The notes under the pieces are model-generated. The model was not told where the DNA came from, searched no databases, and was given only the letters and a program-made list of their open reading frames with translations. 64,000 nt of DNA from JAKEFM01 sp035695825. Its GTDB lineage: Bacteria > Planctomycetota > UBA1135 > JAKEFM01. How positions within the stretch are numbered: the first letter of the stretch is position 1; every line of letters begins with the position of its first letter. Shown piece by piece: positions 50,605-59,452 of this stretch. The stretch lies in NCBI GenBank assembly GCA_035695825.1, contig DASRRH010000027.1, positions 124,001-188,000 on the forward strand, written 5' to 3'. The position numbers and the translations under genes are program-made.

Positions 50605-51642
50605 ATGCGCATCGCCGCGGGAATCTTCCTCGCCGGGCTCCTCGTCACGGCGGCACGCGCGGGAGTGACGTCGGTCCGCAAGACGATCGGCGAGCCGGGG
50701 GGCGCCTCCTGCTGCGGGCCGGGGAGTCCTCCGACCCTCTGCGACGGGGTCACCCCCGCGTCGGCGAACGTCCAGGTCACGTACGACGACGCCGCCCACA
50801 CGCTCACCCTCCTCGTCGAGAACACCTCCCCGGTGACGGGCGGGGTCCCGAACCCCCTCCTGACGAGCCTCCACTTCAACGTCCCCGCCGGCGCGGTGAC
50901 GGGGCTCTCCCTCCTCTCGCAGACCGGCTCGGCGGGGGCGGCCTGCGACTGGTCGCTCCAGTTCGACCCGGACCCGACGAGCGGCGGGAGCCCGGCCAAG
51001 CTCGCCTGCCTCGGCGCCTTCAGCGCGCGCCTCTTCCACGGAGGAGTCTCGAACGCGATCGCGAACGCCGCGGCCGACACCCTCGCCGCGCGGGCCGGGT
51101 CTTGGGTCGTCGGCCCCGTCACCTTCGTGCTCGACGTGACGACGGCGCCGGGGGCGGTCCTCGACGCAACGGACTTCGCGAACGCCTTCTCCCACAATCC
51201 CCCCGGGGACTTCCAGGTGAACCTCGGCGCGTACTTCAAGAAGGGGGGGCCGCAGCTGAAGAAGGGGCGGATCTCGTGCGCCTCCGCGTGCGAGCCGAGC
51301 GCCTACGTCTACGGCGCGCCGAGCCTCGGGGGGACGGTCACGTTCGTCCTGGGCGGGACCCCCGGCTGCTGCGGCTGCCTCGGCCTCGCGAACGATGCGG
51401 GGCCGACGGTCTTCGCGAACGTCCCGGGCTCGGCGCCGCTCGCCGTGCCGCTCGCCTTCCCGGCGCTCGTCCTGATCGGGACGACGCCCCTCTCCGACGC
51501 GGCGGCGGCGACGCGCGAGATCTCGATCCCGACCGACCCGACCCTCGTCGGCGCGACCTTCCACTTCGCCGGGGTCCTCGCGGACCCCGTCACCGGCGAG
51601 CTGTCGAGCTCCACGGGATCGAGCTTCACGATCGTCCCCTAG
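50605..51642 (+). CDS. Secreted 'SCCGP' protein, paralog B
   Basis: GGAG lies eight bases before the ATG. The signal peptide, K-T-I-G-E-P-G-G-A-S-C-C-G-P, the D-D-A-A-H-T-L-T-L-L-V-E-N-T-S block, the W-V-V-G-P-V-T-F-V-L and D-F-A-N-A-F-S-H-N-P-P-G blocks and the G-C-C-G-C-L tail all align with paralog A at 48111. The tail differs most. The product is probably exported, with at least eight cysteines that could pair. The gene has its own promoter, so the insertion sequence need not disturb it. Function unknown. Confidence 0.72.
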   Translation: MRIAAGIFLAGLLVTAARAGVTSVRKTIGEPGGASCCGPGSPPTLCDGVTPASANVQVTYDDAAHTLTLLVENTSPVTGGVPNPLLTSLHFNVPAGAVTGLSLLSQTGSAGAACDWSLQFDPDPTSGGSPAKLACLGAFSARLFHGGVSNAIANAAADTLAARAGSWVVGPVTFVLDVTTAPGAVLDATDFANAFSHNPPGDFQVNLGAYFKKGGPQLKKGRISCASACEPSAYVYGAPSLGGTVTFVLGGTPGCCGCLGLANDAGPTVFANVPGSAPLAVPLAFPALVLIGTTPLSDAAAATREISIPTDPTLVGATFHFAGVLADPVTGELSSSTGSSFTIVP

Positions 51643-51831
51643 GGAACCCGGGCCATCCCTCCGCTCCTCCTGCTCCCCGGCCTGGGGCTCGGGGGTAGGG
51701 AGGATCTCGCCGAGTTCGGCAAACGCCTGCGCTCGCCCGACGTTCCCGTGCGGCGCCAGGGCGCCGAGGAACTCGCGAGCCTCGATTCCCCGGAGGGGCC
51801 GTGGCTTCTGCTTGAGGCTCGCCCCTCGTGA
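51643..51831 (+). pseudogene. Possible gene fragment without a start codon
   Basis: Immediately after the paralog B stop, the same frame stays open for 62 codons and looks like real protein: P-L-L-L-L-P-G-L-G-L-G-G-R-E-D-L-A-E-F-G, then P-E-G-P-W-L-L-L-E-A-R-P-S. There is no usual start codon before residue 35. It may be a relic of a longer gene. Confidence 0.2.
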
Positions 51832-52688
51832 AGCGTGTAAGTCTCGGGCGATCTCGTAGGGCTCCTCGGACTTGTCGTTCAGCGGCGGAGTCCGCGTCGT
51901 TCACGGGAGTTCGTGGGGTGGACCGCCCTGCTCCCGTCCCGGGAGAAGAGCCGCGGCGCAGTCGAGCCTGGGTCAGCTCCTTCCGCAGGGGCGGCGGCTC
52001 CTTCAACCGAGTCGTGGATCGTTCGAGGCACTCGGGGACACCCTTCTGCGTCGAAGGGGAACTCGAAAGGGGAGCGTGCGCGCCGGCAGAAGATGCCTCG
52101 CGAGCAGGCGCCAGCGGGAATCGCTCCGCCCCCGGCGTCCTCTTCGAGTAACGCGACGTCGGGCTTCGCCACTTCTCAGCCCCTCGGCAGCCGCGGCCTC
52201 GGAGTTGCGAGGCACTCCCCATGGGCCATGTCCGTTCGGTCGACCGCACCCGGACGGTCGACCGCTTGTCCAGTCTTCGCCGGTCTTGCGTTCTGATGGA
52301 TATGCGCGACCGAGCCAGGAACGCCGGGGGAAGCGCGGCAGGCGCGAAAACCATCCCCGCCAGGTCGATTTCCAAGCGGGCAACACCCCCCTGCGACGAT
52401 GGTTGTGAACGCCGGCCTCCGTCATCTTTCCGAGGCTGGGAAGGCCTGGTTTCCAAAGGAGCACGGTTTTCCCTGATTCACCGGGAGAGGAGGACCTGCC
52501 CCTCACCTGGAATCTCGGCCTCACCGCGGAAGCGTTTCCGTCGAGCGCAGAGGCCACCGCGCGACAGAGCGCTTTGACCCCCTGGAAATCCGCCTGGCGG
52601 CCAAGTCCCTGACCACCTGTCCACGGAATCGGGGGAAGCCGAGAACCCTTTCTCGAGCTCCCGATCCCACTTCCCCAGGAGAGTGACC
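51832..52688. other. Gene-poor stretch upstream of the five-repeat protein gene
   Basis: About 860 bases have no convincing gene on either strand; all open frames give Arg/Ser/Pro-rich peptides. Two copies of the palindrome CGGTCGACCG lie at 52237-52246 and 52255-52264, 18 bases apart, and could be a paired operator. The base composition is less extreme than in neighbouring genes. Confidence 0.45.
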
Positions 52689-54506
52689 ATGAACCAGATT
52701 CAACCTCCCACCGACAGAGGAAGCGTCCCGACCCTCCACGAGTCCGAGCCCGGCGCGGCGGCCCGGACCGACCGACATCCCTCGCGACGCTCGCGTTCCC
52801 GACATAGGCGACTCGCCTCCCTTTCCTCGCCGGCACTGCTCCTCGCCCTGATCGGCCTCGCCGGGAGCGCCGGCGCGCAGACTTCCTTCCCCATCACCTT
52901 CGATGCTCGGACATTGGCCGCGCCCTTCTTCAACATCAACTTCGGGAACATCGGCGCGATCGGGGCCACGGCTCAGCTCCAGACGTTCTCGCTCCCTCCC
53001 GGTCCCTATACCTTCCATGCGCCGCCCTCCTCGCCCCTCATCGTCGCCTTCACCGTGAGCGCCACCGGGACCGTCGACGTCGATCCTCCCGTCTCCTACG
53101 CCACCGGGAGCGGCTCCACGCTGACGGTCACCGGCTTGCCCCTCACCGTCGATGCCACGGCGTTGAGCACTCACGGGTGGGGCCTCGGCGGGGACGCCGG
53201 TCACGGCTCGACGATCGCGATCTCCACCGTCAACCTGTTGCCGGGGCTGCACAGCTTCCAGCTCCCCGCCGGCAACTCCACGTCGCAATTCACTTTCGCC
53301 CTGGGGAGCGACGGATTGATCGGCTCCGATCCCATCCTCCCTGTCTACGCCACCGGCACCGGCACGAGCACCCTGACCGTCGCCGGCTTCCCCCTCACCG
53401 TCGATGCCACGGCGCTGAGCGCCAACGGGTGGGGCCTTTCCGGCGGCGAGGTCGGACGCCCGACGGCTGCGATCTCCACGGTCAACCTGTTGCCGGGGCC
53501 CTGGCGATTCGAGATCCCCGCCGGCCATCCCGGTATGACCTTCGTTTTCACCCTGGGGAACGACGGGACGATCGATTTCGACCCGTCCCATGATGCCTAC
53601 GTCTCCGGCCGCGGTACCCCCACGCTGACGGTCACTGGTTTGCCCCTCACGATCGATGCCACGGCGTTGAGCCACTCAGCCTTCAACATCCTCGCCGGAG
53701 AGGCCGGCGGCGGTCCGTCGAGCCAGGTCACCACTCTGCGGCTGCTTCCGACCACCAATGGGTTCCCCCTGTCGTTCCACTCGCCCCCCTCGACCGGCAA
53801 CTCCTTTGACTTCACCTTCAGTACGACCGGGAACGTGGACTTCGCCGCTTCCCTGGATCTCTACGTGAGCGGGCGTGGGACCAGCACCCTGACCATATCC
53901 GGGTTCCCGATCACCATCGACGCCACCGCCGTGCCCGTGGCGGACTTCAACATCTCCTTCGATGCCGGCGGACCCAACCAAGTGACGACGTTCCGCCAGA
54001 TCCCGGGCCTGTACGACCTGCGCCTGCCCGCCTCGTCGAGCAACGTCGTCTTCTACACGGTCGACGACCTGGGGAAGATCGACTACGACCCCGCGCTCGA
54101 CTTCTGCGTCCAGGGCCGGGGGACCAATCTCCTGACGGTCCTCTGCGATCCGGCAACCACGCCCGATCCTCTCCAGCTCATCGCGGATCTCAAGACGTAC
54201 ATCAACGGCCTAGCCGTGTCGGCCCTGAAGAACTCGAATGGCAAGCTCGCCAGCACCTTGGTCAACAAGCTCAACGCCGTGCTGTCCCAGGTCGACGCTG
54301 CGCTGGATGAGACCAACCCGGCGGTCCAGGATCAGCTGCTCCAGGAGGCGCTGGGCAAGATCCGCAACGACATCCTCACGAAGACCGACGGCTGCAGTGC
54401 CGCCGGAGCGCCGGACTCGAACGACTGGATCATCGACTGCGCGGTCCAGGCCGAGGTCTCGCTGCGGCTGAACCGGATCCTCGCCGCCATCGCGACTCTG
54501 ATCTGA
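52689..54506 (+). CDS. Secreted five-repeat protein with helical C-terminus
   Basis: AGGAG lies seven bases before the ATG. A long basic N-terminal region (to about residue 45) precedes the signal helix (A-L-L-L-A-L-I-G-L-A-G). Five repeats of about 84 residues follow, starting at 52887, 53136, 53388, 53640 and 53904. Each has F-P/L-P-x-T-x-D-A-T-A-L, a N-L-L-P-G-type turn and D-G/x-I-x-x-D-P, and closes T-L-T-V-x-G. The last 110 residues are helical (L-I-A-D-L-K-T-Y-I-N-G-L to L-N-R-I-L-A-A-I-A-T-L-I), similar to FIMAH-type tails. I know no family for the repeats. The gene has its own terminator. Confidence 0.72.
   Translation: MNQIQPPTDRGSVPTLHESEPGAAARTDRHPSRRSRSRHRRLASLSSPALLLALIGLAGSAGAQTSFPITFDARTLAAPFFNINFGNIGAIGATAQLQTFSLPPGPYTFHAPPSSPLIVAFTVSATGTVDVDPPVSYATGSGSTLTVTGLPLTVDATALSTHGWGLGGDAGHGSTIAISTVNLLPGLHSFQLPAGNSTSQFTFALGSDGLIGSDPILPVYATGTGTSTLTVAGFPLTVDATALSANGWGLSGGEVGRPTAAISTVNLLPGPWRFEIPAGHPGMTFVFTLGNDGTIDFDPSHDAYVSGRGTPTLTVTGLPLTIDATALSHSAFNILAGEAGGGPSSQVTTLRLLPTTNGFPLSFHSPPSTGNSFDFTFSTTGNVDFAASLDLYVSGRGTSTLTISGFPITIDATAVPVADFNISFDAGGPNQVTTFRQIPGLYDLRLPASSSNVVFYTVDDLGKIDYDPALDFCVQGRGTNLLTVLCDPATTPDPLQLIADLKTYINGLAVSALKNSNGKLASTLVNKLNAVLSQVDAALDETNPAVQDQLLQEALGKIRNDILTKTDGCSAAGAPDSNDWIIDCAVQAEVSLRLNRILAAIATLI
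52887..54150 (+). repeat. Five-unit tandem repeat inside the secreted protein gene
   Basis: Units begin at 52887, 53136, 53388, 53640 and 53904, giving periods of 249, 252, 252 and 264 bases. Units two to four are the most alike, including at DNA level. Confidence 0.85.
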
Positions 54507-54583
54507 TCCTCCGATCCCCATCGGCGACCCGATGGACCATGGGGTGCGCACGCCGGGACCCTGATCCTTCGGGCCGCGAGGGG

Positions 54584-54625
54584 GGCCGCAAGCCCGCGGA
54601 CATCGCGGGCTTGCGGGCCTTCTTC
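54584..54625 (+). terminator. Strong intrinsic terminator hairpin
   Basis: GGCCGCAAGCCCGCG (54584-54598) pairs with CGCGGGCTTGCGGGCC (54604-54619) around a five-base loop, with one bulged G, and TTCTTC follows. It lies 78 bases after the stop of the five-repeat protein gene. Confidence 0.75.
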
Positions 54626-54630
54626 GAGGG

Positions 54631-54810
54631 CAGATCGATCGCGTACCTCGCCCGGGCGCCTTCGTCTGTCGGGAGCGGCTGGTCGAGGCGCTCGACGCGT
54701 TCGACCGGCTCCGGCAGGTCCGCGTGAGCACGGTCCTTGTCGGCGACGACGAGCGCGACGCGCGATTCCTCCGCGAGCTCGCCGAGGCGACGGTGGGGAG
54801 TTCCGCGCCG
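54631..54810 (+). pseudogene. Remnant of a von Willebrand A-like protein C-terminus
   Basis: One frame reads G-A-F-V-C-R-E-R-L-V-E-A-L-D-A-F-D, then V-S-T-V-L-V-G-D-D-E-R-D-A-R-F-L and E-L-A-E-A-T-V-G. This resembles the last part of VWA-domain proteins. Nothing upstream in this frame continues the domain, because the terminator stands there, and the downstream part runs into the sdhB 3' end in the antisense direction. It looks like the leftover end of a deleted gene. Confidence 0.3.
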
Positions 54811-54838
54811 CGCGCTGAGCGCCCCCCCTCCCCTCGCC

Positions 54839-55579
54839 CTACCCCTTCCCCGCGACCTTCCGCCAGAGCCACCGCAGCGGGTCGTAGAAGTCGTCCACGA
54901 CCCGCTCCTTGAGGGGGATGATCGCGTTGTCCGTGATCCGGATCGACTCCGGGCAGACCTCCGTGCAGCACTTCGTGATGTTGCAGAAGCCGATCCCCCC
55001 CTTCTCGCGCAGGAAGGCGGTGCGCGAGAGCCCGTCGAGAGGGTGCATGTCGAAGGCCGCCGCGCGGACGAACATGGCGGGACCGATGAACGCGTCCTTC
55101 CTGTCGTGCTCCCGGATCACGTGGCAGACGTTCTGGCAGAGGAAGCACTCGATGCACTTGCGGAACTCCTGGGCGCGGTCGGCGTCGGCCTGGCCGTACC
55201 TCCACTCCGCGCCGGCGCGGGGGGTGAAGGGAGGGATCCGCTTCGCCGCCTCGAAGTTCCACGAGACGTCCGTGACGAGGTCCTTGACGACCGGGAAGGA
55301 CTTCATCGGCCGCACCTCGACGGGGCGGTCGAGGGGGAGCGCGTCGAGGCGCGTCTTGCACATCAGGCGGGGCTTCCCGTTCACCTCGGCCGAGCAGGAG
55401 CCGCACTTCGCGGCCTTGCAGTTCCAGCGGACGGCGAGGTCGGGGGCGCCGTGCCCCTGGATCCAGTGGACCGCGTCGAGGACGACCATCCCCGGCGCGA
55501 CGGGGACGCGGTAGTCCGTCAACGCTCCGCCGTCGCGGTCGCCGCGGAAGACCCGGAAGAGCGCCTCGCCCGCGGTCAC
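54839..55579 (-). CDS. sdhB: Succinate dehydrogenase iron-sulfur subunit
   Basis: SdhB carries electrons from the flavin to quinone. The 2Fe-2S cysteines are 54, 59, 62 and 74 (C-K-A-A-K-C-G-S-C). The 4Fe-4S set is C-I-E-C-F-L-C-Q-N-V-C (142-152) and the 3Fe-4S set C-N-I-T-K-C-C-T-E-V-C-P (199-210). The length of 246 residues is normal. The GTG start at 55579 overlaps the sdhA stop (GTGA). The gene ends the sdhC-sdhA-sdhB operon. A fumarate reductase cannot be excluded from sequence alone. Confidence 0.95.
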   Translation of the reverse strand: MTAGEALFRVFRGDRDGGALTDYRVPVAPGMVVLDAVHWIQGHGAPDLAVRWNCKAAKCGSCSAEVNGKPRLMCKTRLDALPLDRPVEVRPMKSFPVVKDLVTDVSWNFEAAKRIPPFTPRAGAEWRYGQADADRAQEFRKCIECFLCQNVCHVIREHDRKDAFIGPAMFVRAAAFDMHPLDGLSRTAFLREKGGIGFCNITKCCTEVCPESIRITDNAIIPLKERVVDDFYDPLRWLWRKVAGKG

Positions 55580-57384
55580 TTCTTCTCCTCGAAGAGCGCC
55601 TTCAGCTCCGCGGGCATCTCGGGGAGCGCCGTCCGCCCCACCTCCATCCCCGCGCCGCGGCGGCGGACGCAGACGTTGACCTTCCCGTGGGCGGGGTCGG
55701 CCTTCGGGTGGTCGAGGCGGCTGTGGGCGCCCCGGCTCTCGCGGCGCTCGAGCGCCGCGCGCGCGACCATCTCGGAGACGTCGATCATGTTGCGCAGGTC
55801 GAACGCGAGGTGCCAGCCGGGGTTGAAGAGCCTCGAGCCGGCGACCTTGACGCGCGCCGCGCGCGCGCGCAGCCCCTCGAGCGCCCCGATCGCCGCCTCG
55901 AGGTCGGCCTCCGTCCGGAAGATCCCCACCCTCGCCTGCATCGTCTCCTGGAGGTCGCGGTGGACCGCGTAGGGGTCCTCCCCCTCGTTCTCGAAGGGGC
56001 GCAGGAGCTCCCTCGCGGCGGCCTCGACCTGGCCGTCGTCCATCGAGGGGGCGGTCGACTTCGCGGCGCGGGCCGCCGCGCCCGCGCCCGCCCGGCACCC
56101 GAAGACGAGGAGGTCGGAGAGGGAGTTCCCGCCGAGGCGGTTCGCGCCGTGCATCCCCCCGGCGACCTCCCCCGCGGCGAAGAGCCCCGGCACGCCGCTC
56201 TCCCCCGTGTCGGGGTCGACCCGCACCCCCCCCATCGCGTAGTGGCAGGTCGGGCCGACCTCCATCGCCTCCTTCGTGATGTCGACGTCGGCGAGGTCGC
56301 GGAACTGGTGGTACATGCTCGGGAGCTTCTTCACGACGTGCTCGGCGGGGAGGTAGGAGACGTCGAGGAAGACCCCCCCGTGCGGGGAGCCGCGCCCCTC
56401 CTTCACCTCGAGGTAGATCGCGCGCGAGACGTTGTCGCGCGTCGACAGCTCGGGGGGGCGCTTCTTGAAGTCGGGGGAGCGCCCCGCGACGTGGTCCGCG
56501 AGCCACTCCTTCGCCTCCGCCTCGCTCTTCGCGAACTCGGCGCGCTTCTCCTCCGGGAGGTACCTCCACATGAACCGCTCCCCCTTCGCGTTGCGCAGGA
56601 TCCCCCCCTCCGCCCGGACCGCCTCCGTGACGAGGATCCCGCGCACGCCGGGGGGCCAGACCATCCCCGTCGGGTGGAACTGGACGAACTCCATGTCGAT
56701 CAGCTCCGCGCCCGCCCGGTGGGCCAGGGCGTGCCCGTCGCCGGTGTACTCCCACGAGTTCGAGGTGACGGACCAGGCCTTCCCGATCCCCCCCGTCGCG
56801 AGGACGGCCGCCTTGCACCGGAAGACGACGAAGCGGCCGCTCTCCCGCCAGTAGCCGAACGCCCCGGCGATCCGGTCCCCGTCCTTGAGCAGGTGGGTGA
56901 CCGTGCACTCCATGTGGACGTCGATCCCCTGGTGGACGCCGCGGTCCTGGAGCGTCCGGATCATCTCGAGGCCCGTCCGGTCCCCGACGTGGGCGAGGCG
57001 CCGCCAGGTGTGGCCGCCGAAGGGGCGCTGGAGGATGCGCCCGTCCTTCGTGCGGTCGAAGACGGCCCCCCAGCGCTCGAGCTCCCGGACGCGGTCCGGG
57101 GCCTCCTGCGCGTGGAGCTGCGCCATCCTCCAGTGGTTCAGCATCCCCCCGCCCCGCATCGTGTCGCGGAAGTGGGTCTGCCAGGAGTCCTGCGAATCGA
57201 CGTTCGCGAGCGCGGCGGCGATCCCCCCCTCGGCCATCACCGTGTGGGCCTTGCCGAGGAGGGACTTGCAGACGAGGGCGGTCCTCGCGCCGCGCGCCGA
57301 GGCCTCGATCGCGGCCCGGAGCCCCGCTCCCCCCGCGCCGATCACGAGGACGTCGTACGCGTGCGTCTCGTAGCGCTCGCTCAA
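55576..57384 (-). CDS. sdhA: Succinate dehydrogenase flavoprotein subunit
   Basis: An FAD fold starts V-L-V-I-G-A-G-G-A-G-L (12-22), and His47 in A-H-T-V-M-A-E-G-G is the covalent FAD attachment site. H-P-T-G and the catalytic Arg region R-D-N-V-S-R-A-I-Y are present. The 602-residue length is normal. The TTG at 57384 overlaps the sdhC stop (TTGA), so I chose it over later ATG codons. The enzyme oxidises succinate to fumarate at the cytoplasmic face of the membrane as part of the citric acid cycle. Confidence 0.95.
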   Translation of the reverse strand: MSERYETHAYDVLVIGAGGAGLRAAIEASARGARTALVCKSLLGKAHTVMAEGGIAAALANVDSQDSWQTHFRDTMRGGGMLNHWRMAQLHAQEAPDRVRELERWGAVFDRTKDGRILQRPFGGHTWRRLAHVGDRTGLEMIRTLQDRGVHQGIDVHMECTVTHLLKDGDRIAGAFGYWRESGRFVVFRCKAAVLATGGIGKAWSVTSNSWEYTGDGHALAHRAGAELIDMEFVQFHPTGMVWPPGVRGILVTEAVRAEGGILRNAKGERFMWRYLPEEKRAEFAKSEAEAKEWLADHVAGRSPDFKKRPPELSTRDNVSRAIYLEVKEGRGSPHGGVFLDVSYLPAEHVVKKLPSMYHQFRDLADVDITKEAMEVGPTCHYAMGGVRVDPDTGESGVPGLFAAGEVAGGMHGANRLGGNSLSDLLVFGCRAGAGAAARAAKSTAPSMDDGQVEAAARELLRPFENEGEDPYAVHRDLQETMQARVGIFRTEADLEAAIGALEGLRARAARVKVAGSRLFNPGWHLAFDLRNMIDVSEMVARAALERRESRGAHSRLDHPKADPAHGKVNVCVRRRGAGMEVGRTALPEMPAELKALFEEKK

Positions 57385-58163
57385 AGCAGTCGCGCGTCCT
57401 TCCAGACCCCCATCGCGCAGAGCCGGACGTAGAGGTCGGCGAAGATCACGGCGAAGAGGCTCACCCAGGCCCAGAGCATGTGGCGCTCGTTCATCGCGGA
57501 GAGGGCGCAGTACGCCCGGCGGCGCGCCTCCCCGAACCGCGCGCGGGAGAAGCAGTCGACCTTCCCCCCGGCGAGGTGGCGGAGGGAGTGGCAAGAGAAG
57601 GTGTACCCGGTGAGGAGGGCCATCGTCCCCGCGATCACGAGGGAGCCGACCCCGACCCCGAATCCCTCCTCGAACCGGAAGGCCTGCGCGACGTCGACCC
57701 ACTGGAAGACGAGGAGGAGGAGCGCGGCGTAGAGGAGGTAGCGGTGGAGGTTCTGGAGGATCAGCGGGAAGGCGGTCTCGCCTCGGTAGCCCCGGTTCCC
57801 CTCCGAGACCGCGCACGCGACGGGGTGCCCGACGAAGGAGCGGTAATAGGCCTTGCGGTAGTAGTAGCAGGTGAGGCGGAACCCCGCGGGGGCCCACATC
57901 ACGAGGAAGGCGGGGGAGCGGGGGAACCAGCCGGGGAGCCAGGACGGCCAGAGCCGGCGGCCGAGCAGGTGTTCGAGATGGGGCGAGAAGAAGGGGGAGA
58001 GATAGGGGCCCCAGGCGTAGTCCGCGTTGTGGAACGCCGCCCACGTCCCGTAGACGACGAACGTCCCGAGGACGAGGGCCGTCGCCACGGGCGCGAGCCA
58101 CCAGGCGTCCCGGCGCTCCGTTGCACCGAAACCGCGCGTCGCGAGGGGCGTCGGACCGTTCAT
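57381..58163 (-). CDS. Succinate dehydrogenase membrane anchor, actinobacterial-type
   Basis: The 260-residue protein has about five hydrophobic helices. The motif C-Y-Y-Y-R-K-A-Y-Y-R-S-F and later H-R-Y-L-L-Y and T-F-S-C-H-S-L-R-H-L-A-G-G mark the single-subunit anchor seen in mycobacterial Sdh1-type operons, with His residues suited to heme binding. It binds quinone and holds SdhAB to the membrane. The ATG at 58163 is the only sensible start. It overlaps sdhA and leads the operon; no separate sdhD is present. Confidence 0.85.
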   Translation of the reverse strand: MNGPTPLATRGFGATERRDAWWLAPVATALVLGTFVVYGTWAAFHNADYAWGPYLSPFFSPHLEHLLGRRLWPSWLPGWFPRSPAFLVMWAPAGFRLTCYYYRKAYYRSFVGHPVACAVSEGNRGYRGETAFPLILQNLHRYLLYAALLLLVFQWVDVAQAFRFEEGFGVGVGSLVIAGTMALLTGYTFSCHSLRHLAGGKVDCFSRARFGEARRRAYCALSAMNERHMLWAWVSLFAVIFADLYVRLCAMGVWKDARLL

Positions 58164-58271
58164 CGGCTCCCTGGGATCCCGATCGACCGCTCCCCGCCCG
58201 AAGGGGGAGCGCCGCGAAGGGGGGCGCGAGGATAGCCGCGCGACCTCCCCGATCGAAGGGGGGGCCGCGGC

Positions 58272-59360
58272 TCACGCCGACGGAGGGGAGGGGACGGCGG
58301 CGTCGCGGACCGAGGGGTGCGCGTTCCGCGGCACGGGAGCGGCGTTCACCGCGTCGATCAGGTGCCGCAGCCGTCCGTGCTGGCGCCGGTCGAAGGGGAC
58401 GGAGAGGCGGATCAGATCGGGGAGGTCCGTGGGATTCCCCTCGCCCGGAAGGGGCCCTCCCTGCACGATCGGCCCCGTGAGGATGTCGGCGAATTCCCGG
58501 TTCAGCCGTTCGACGGTCTCGCCCGGGAGGGGGGCGTGCAGCCGGAGGACGAGCGTCTTCTCGACGAAGCGGCAGGAGTGATAGACGCCGTAGAACCGGA
58601 CGACTTCCTCGACCGCGGACTCGGCGCTCTCGTGGATCCGGAAGAGCCCGAGGTCGCCCCGGTCGATCAACCCGCGCGCGGCGAGCTGCTGCTCGAGGTG
58701 ACGCTTCCACTCCGTCCAGTAGCCGTCCCCGGGCGGCTGGAGGAGCACGAGCGGGACGGGGTTCGTCTTGCCGGTCTGGAGAAGGGTCAGCACCTCGAAC
58801 CCCTCGTCGAGCGTCCCGAACCCGCCGGGGAAGAGCGCGATCGCGTCCGCCTCCTTCACGAACATGAGCTTCCGCGTGAAGAAGTACTTGAACGTGACGA
58901 GCTTTCGATCCGCGCGGATCTCGTCGTTCGGGACCTGCTCGAACGGGAGCCGGATGTTGATCCCGAAGGAGCGGTCGCGCCCCGCGCCGCGCTGGGCCGC
59001 GCCCATCACCCCCTCGCCCGCCCCCGTGATGACCATGAAGCCGCGCCGGACGAGTTCCGACGCGAAGGCGCGCGCCATCCGCGTCGCCGGGTCCTCGGGG
59101 GCGGTGCGGGCGGAGCCGAAGACGGTCACCTTCCGCACGCCGGCGTAGGGGCGGAAGACCTTGAAGGCGTACCGCAGCTCCTTCAGCGCGGAGTTGAGGA
59201 GCTTCAGGTCCCCCCGCGGCGTCCCCTCCTCGCGCAGCCGGAAGACGGTGACGAGGAGCTGGTGGAGGAGGTCGGCGTCGGGGGAGGGGCCGCGGGCGTT
59301 GATCAGCGCGAGGAGCCCCTCGTCGAGGGAGGGGTCGCGGGTCGTGTACGGGCGTTTCAC
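58272..59360 (-). CDS. LOG-family nucleotide 5'-monophosphate nucleosidase-like protein
   Basis: The LOG signature P-G-G-F-G-T-L-D-E lies at residues 178-186, preceded by G-A-G-E-G-V-M-G-A (113-121) and F-T-R-K-L-M-F-V-K. The family removes the base from nucleoside 5'-monophosphates; annotated 'lysine decarboxylase' proteins usually belong here. The protein is 362 residues: an N-terminal helical extension of about 75 residues and a C-terminal 110-residue extension flank the core, so it is longer than simple LOG proteins. The GTG at 59360 is the start. It is divergent from the MgtC-like gene. Confidence 0.85.
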   Translation of the reverse strand: MKRPYTTRDPSLDEGLLALINARGPSPDADLLHQLLVTVFRLREEGTPRGDLKLLNSALKELRYAFKVFRPYAGVRKVTVFGSARTAPEDPATRMARAFASELVRRGFMVITGAGEGVMGAAQRGAGRDRSFGINIRLPFEQVPNDEIRADRKLVTFKYFFTRKLMFVKEADAIALFPGGFGTLDEGFEVLTLLQTGKTNPVPLVLLQPPGDGYWTEWKRHLEQQLAARGLIDRGDLGLFRIHESAESAVEEVVRFYGVYHSCRFVEKTLVLRLHAPLPGETVERLNREFADILTGPIVQGGPLPGEGNPTDLPDLIRLSVPFDRRQHGRLRHLIDAVNAAPVPRNAHPSVRDAAVPSPPSA

Positions 59361-59452
59361 GGGGCCCCTATATGAAGCCGCGGAACCGTCCGGGGAAGGG
59401 GGCGACAGAACCGCGGCGTCCCGGGCCGATACAAGAGGCGGGACCGTCCAGC

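Noticed and set aside
52237..52264. Two copies of the palindrome CGGTCGACCG, 18 bases apart
   Set aside because: Self-complementary 10-mers rich in G and C are common here, and no regulator or transcript start ties them to a gene.
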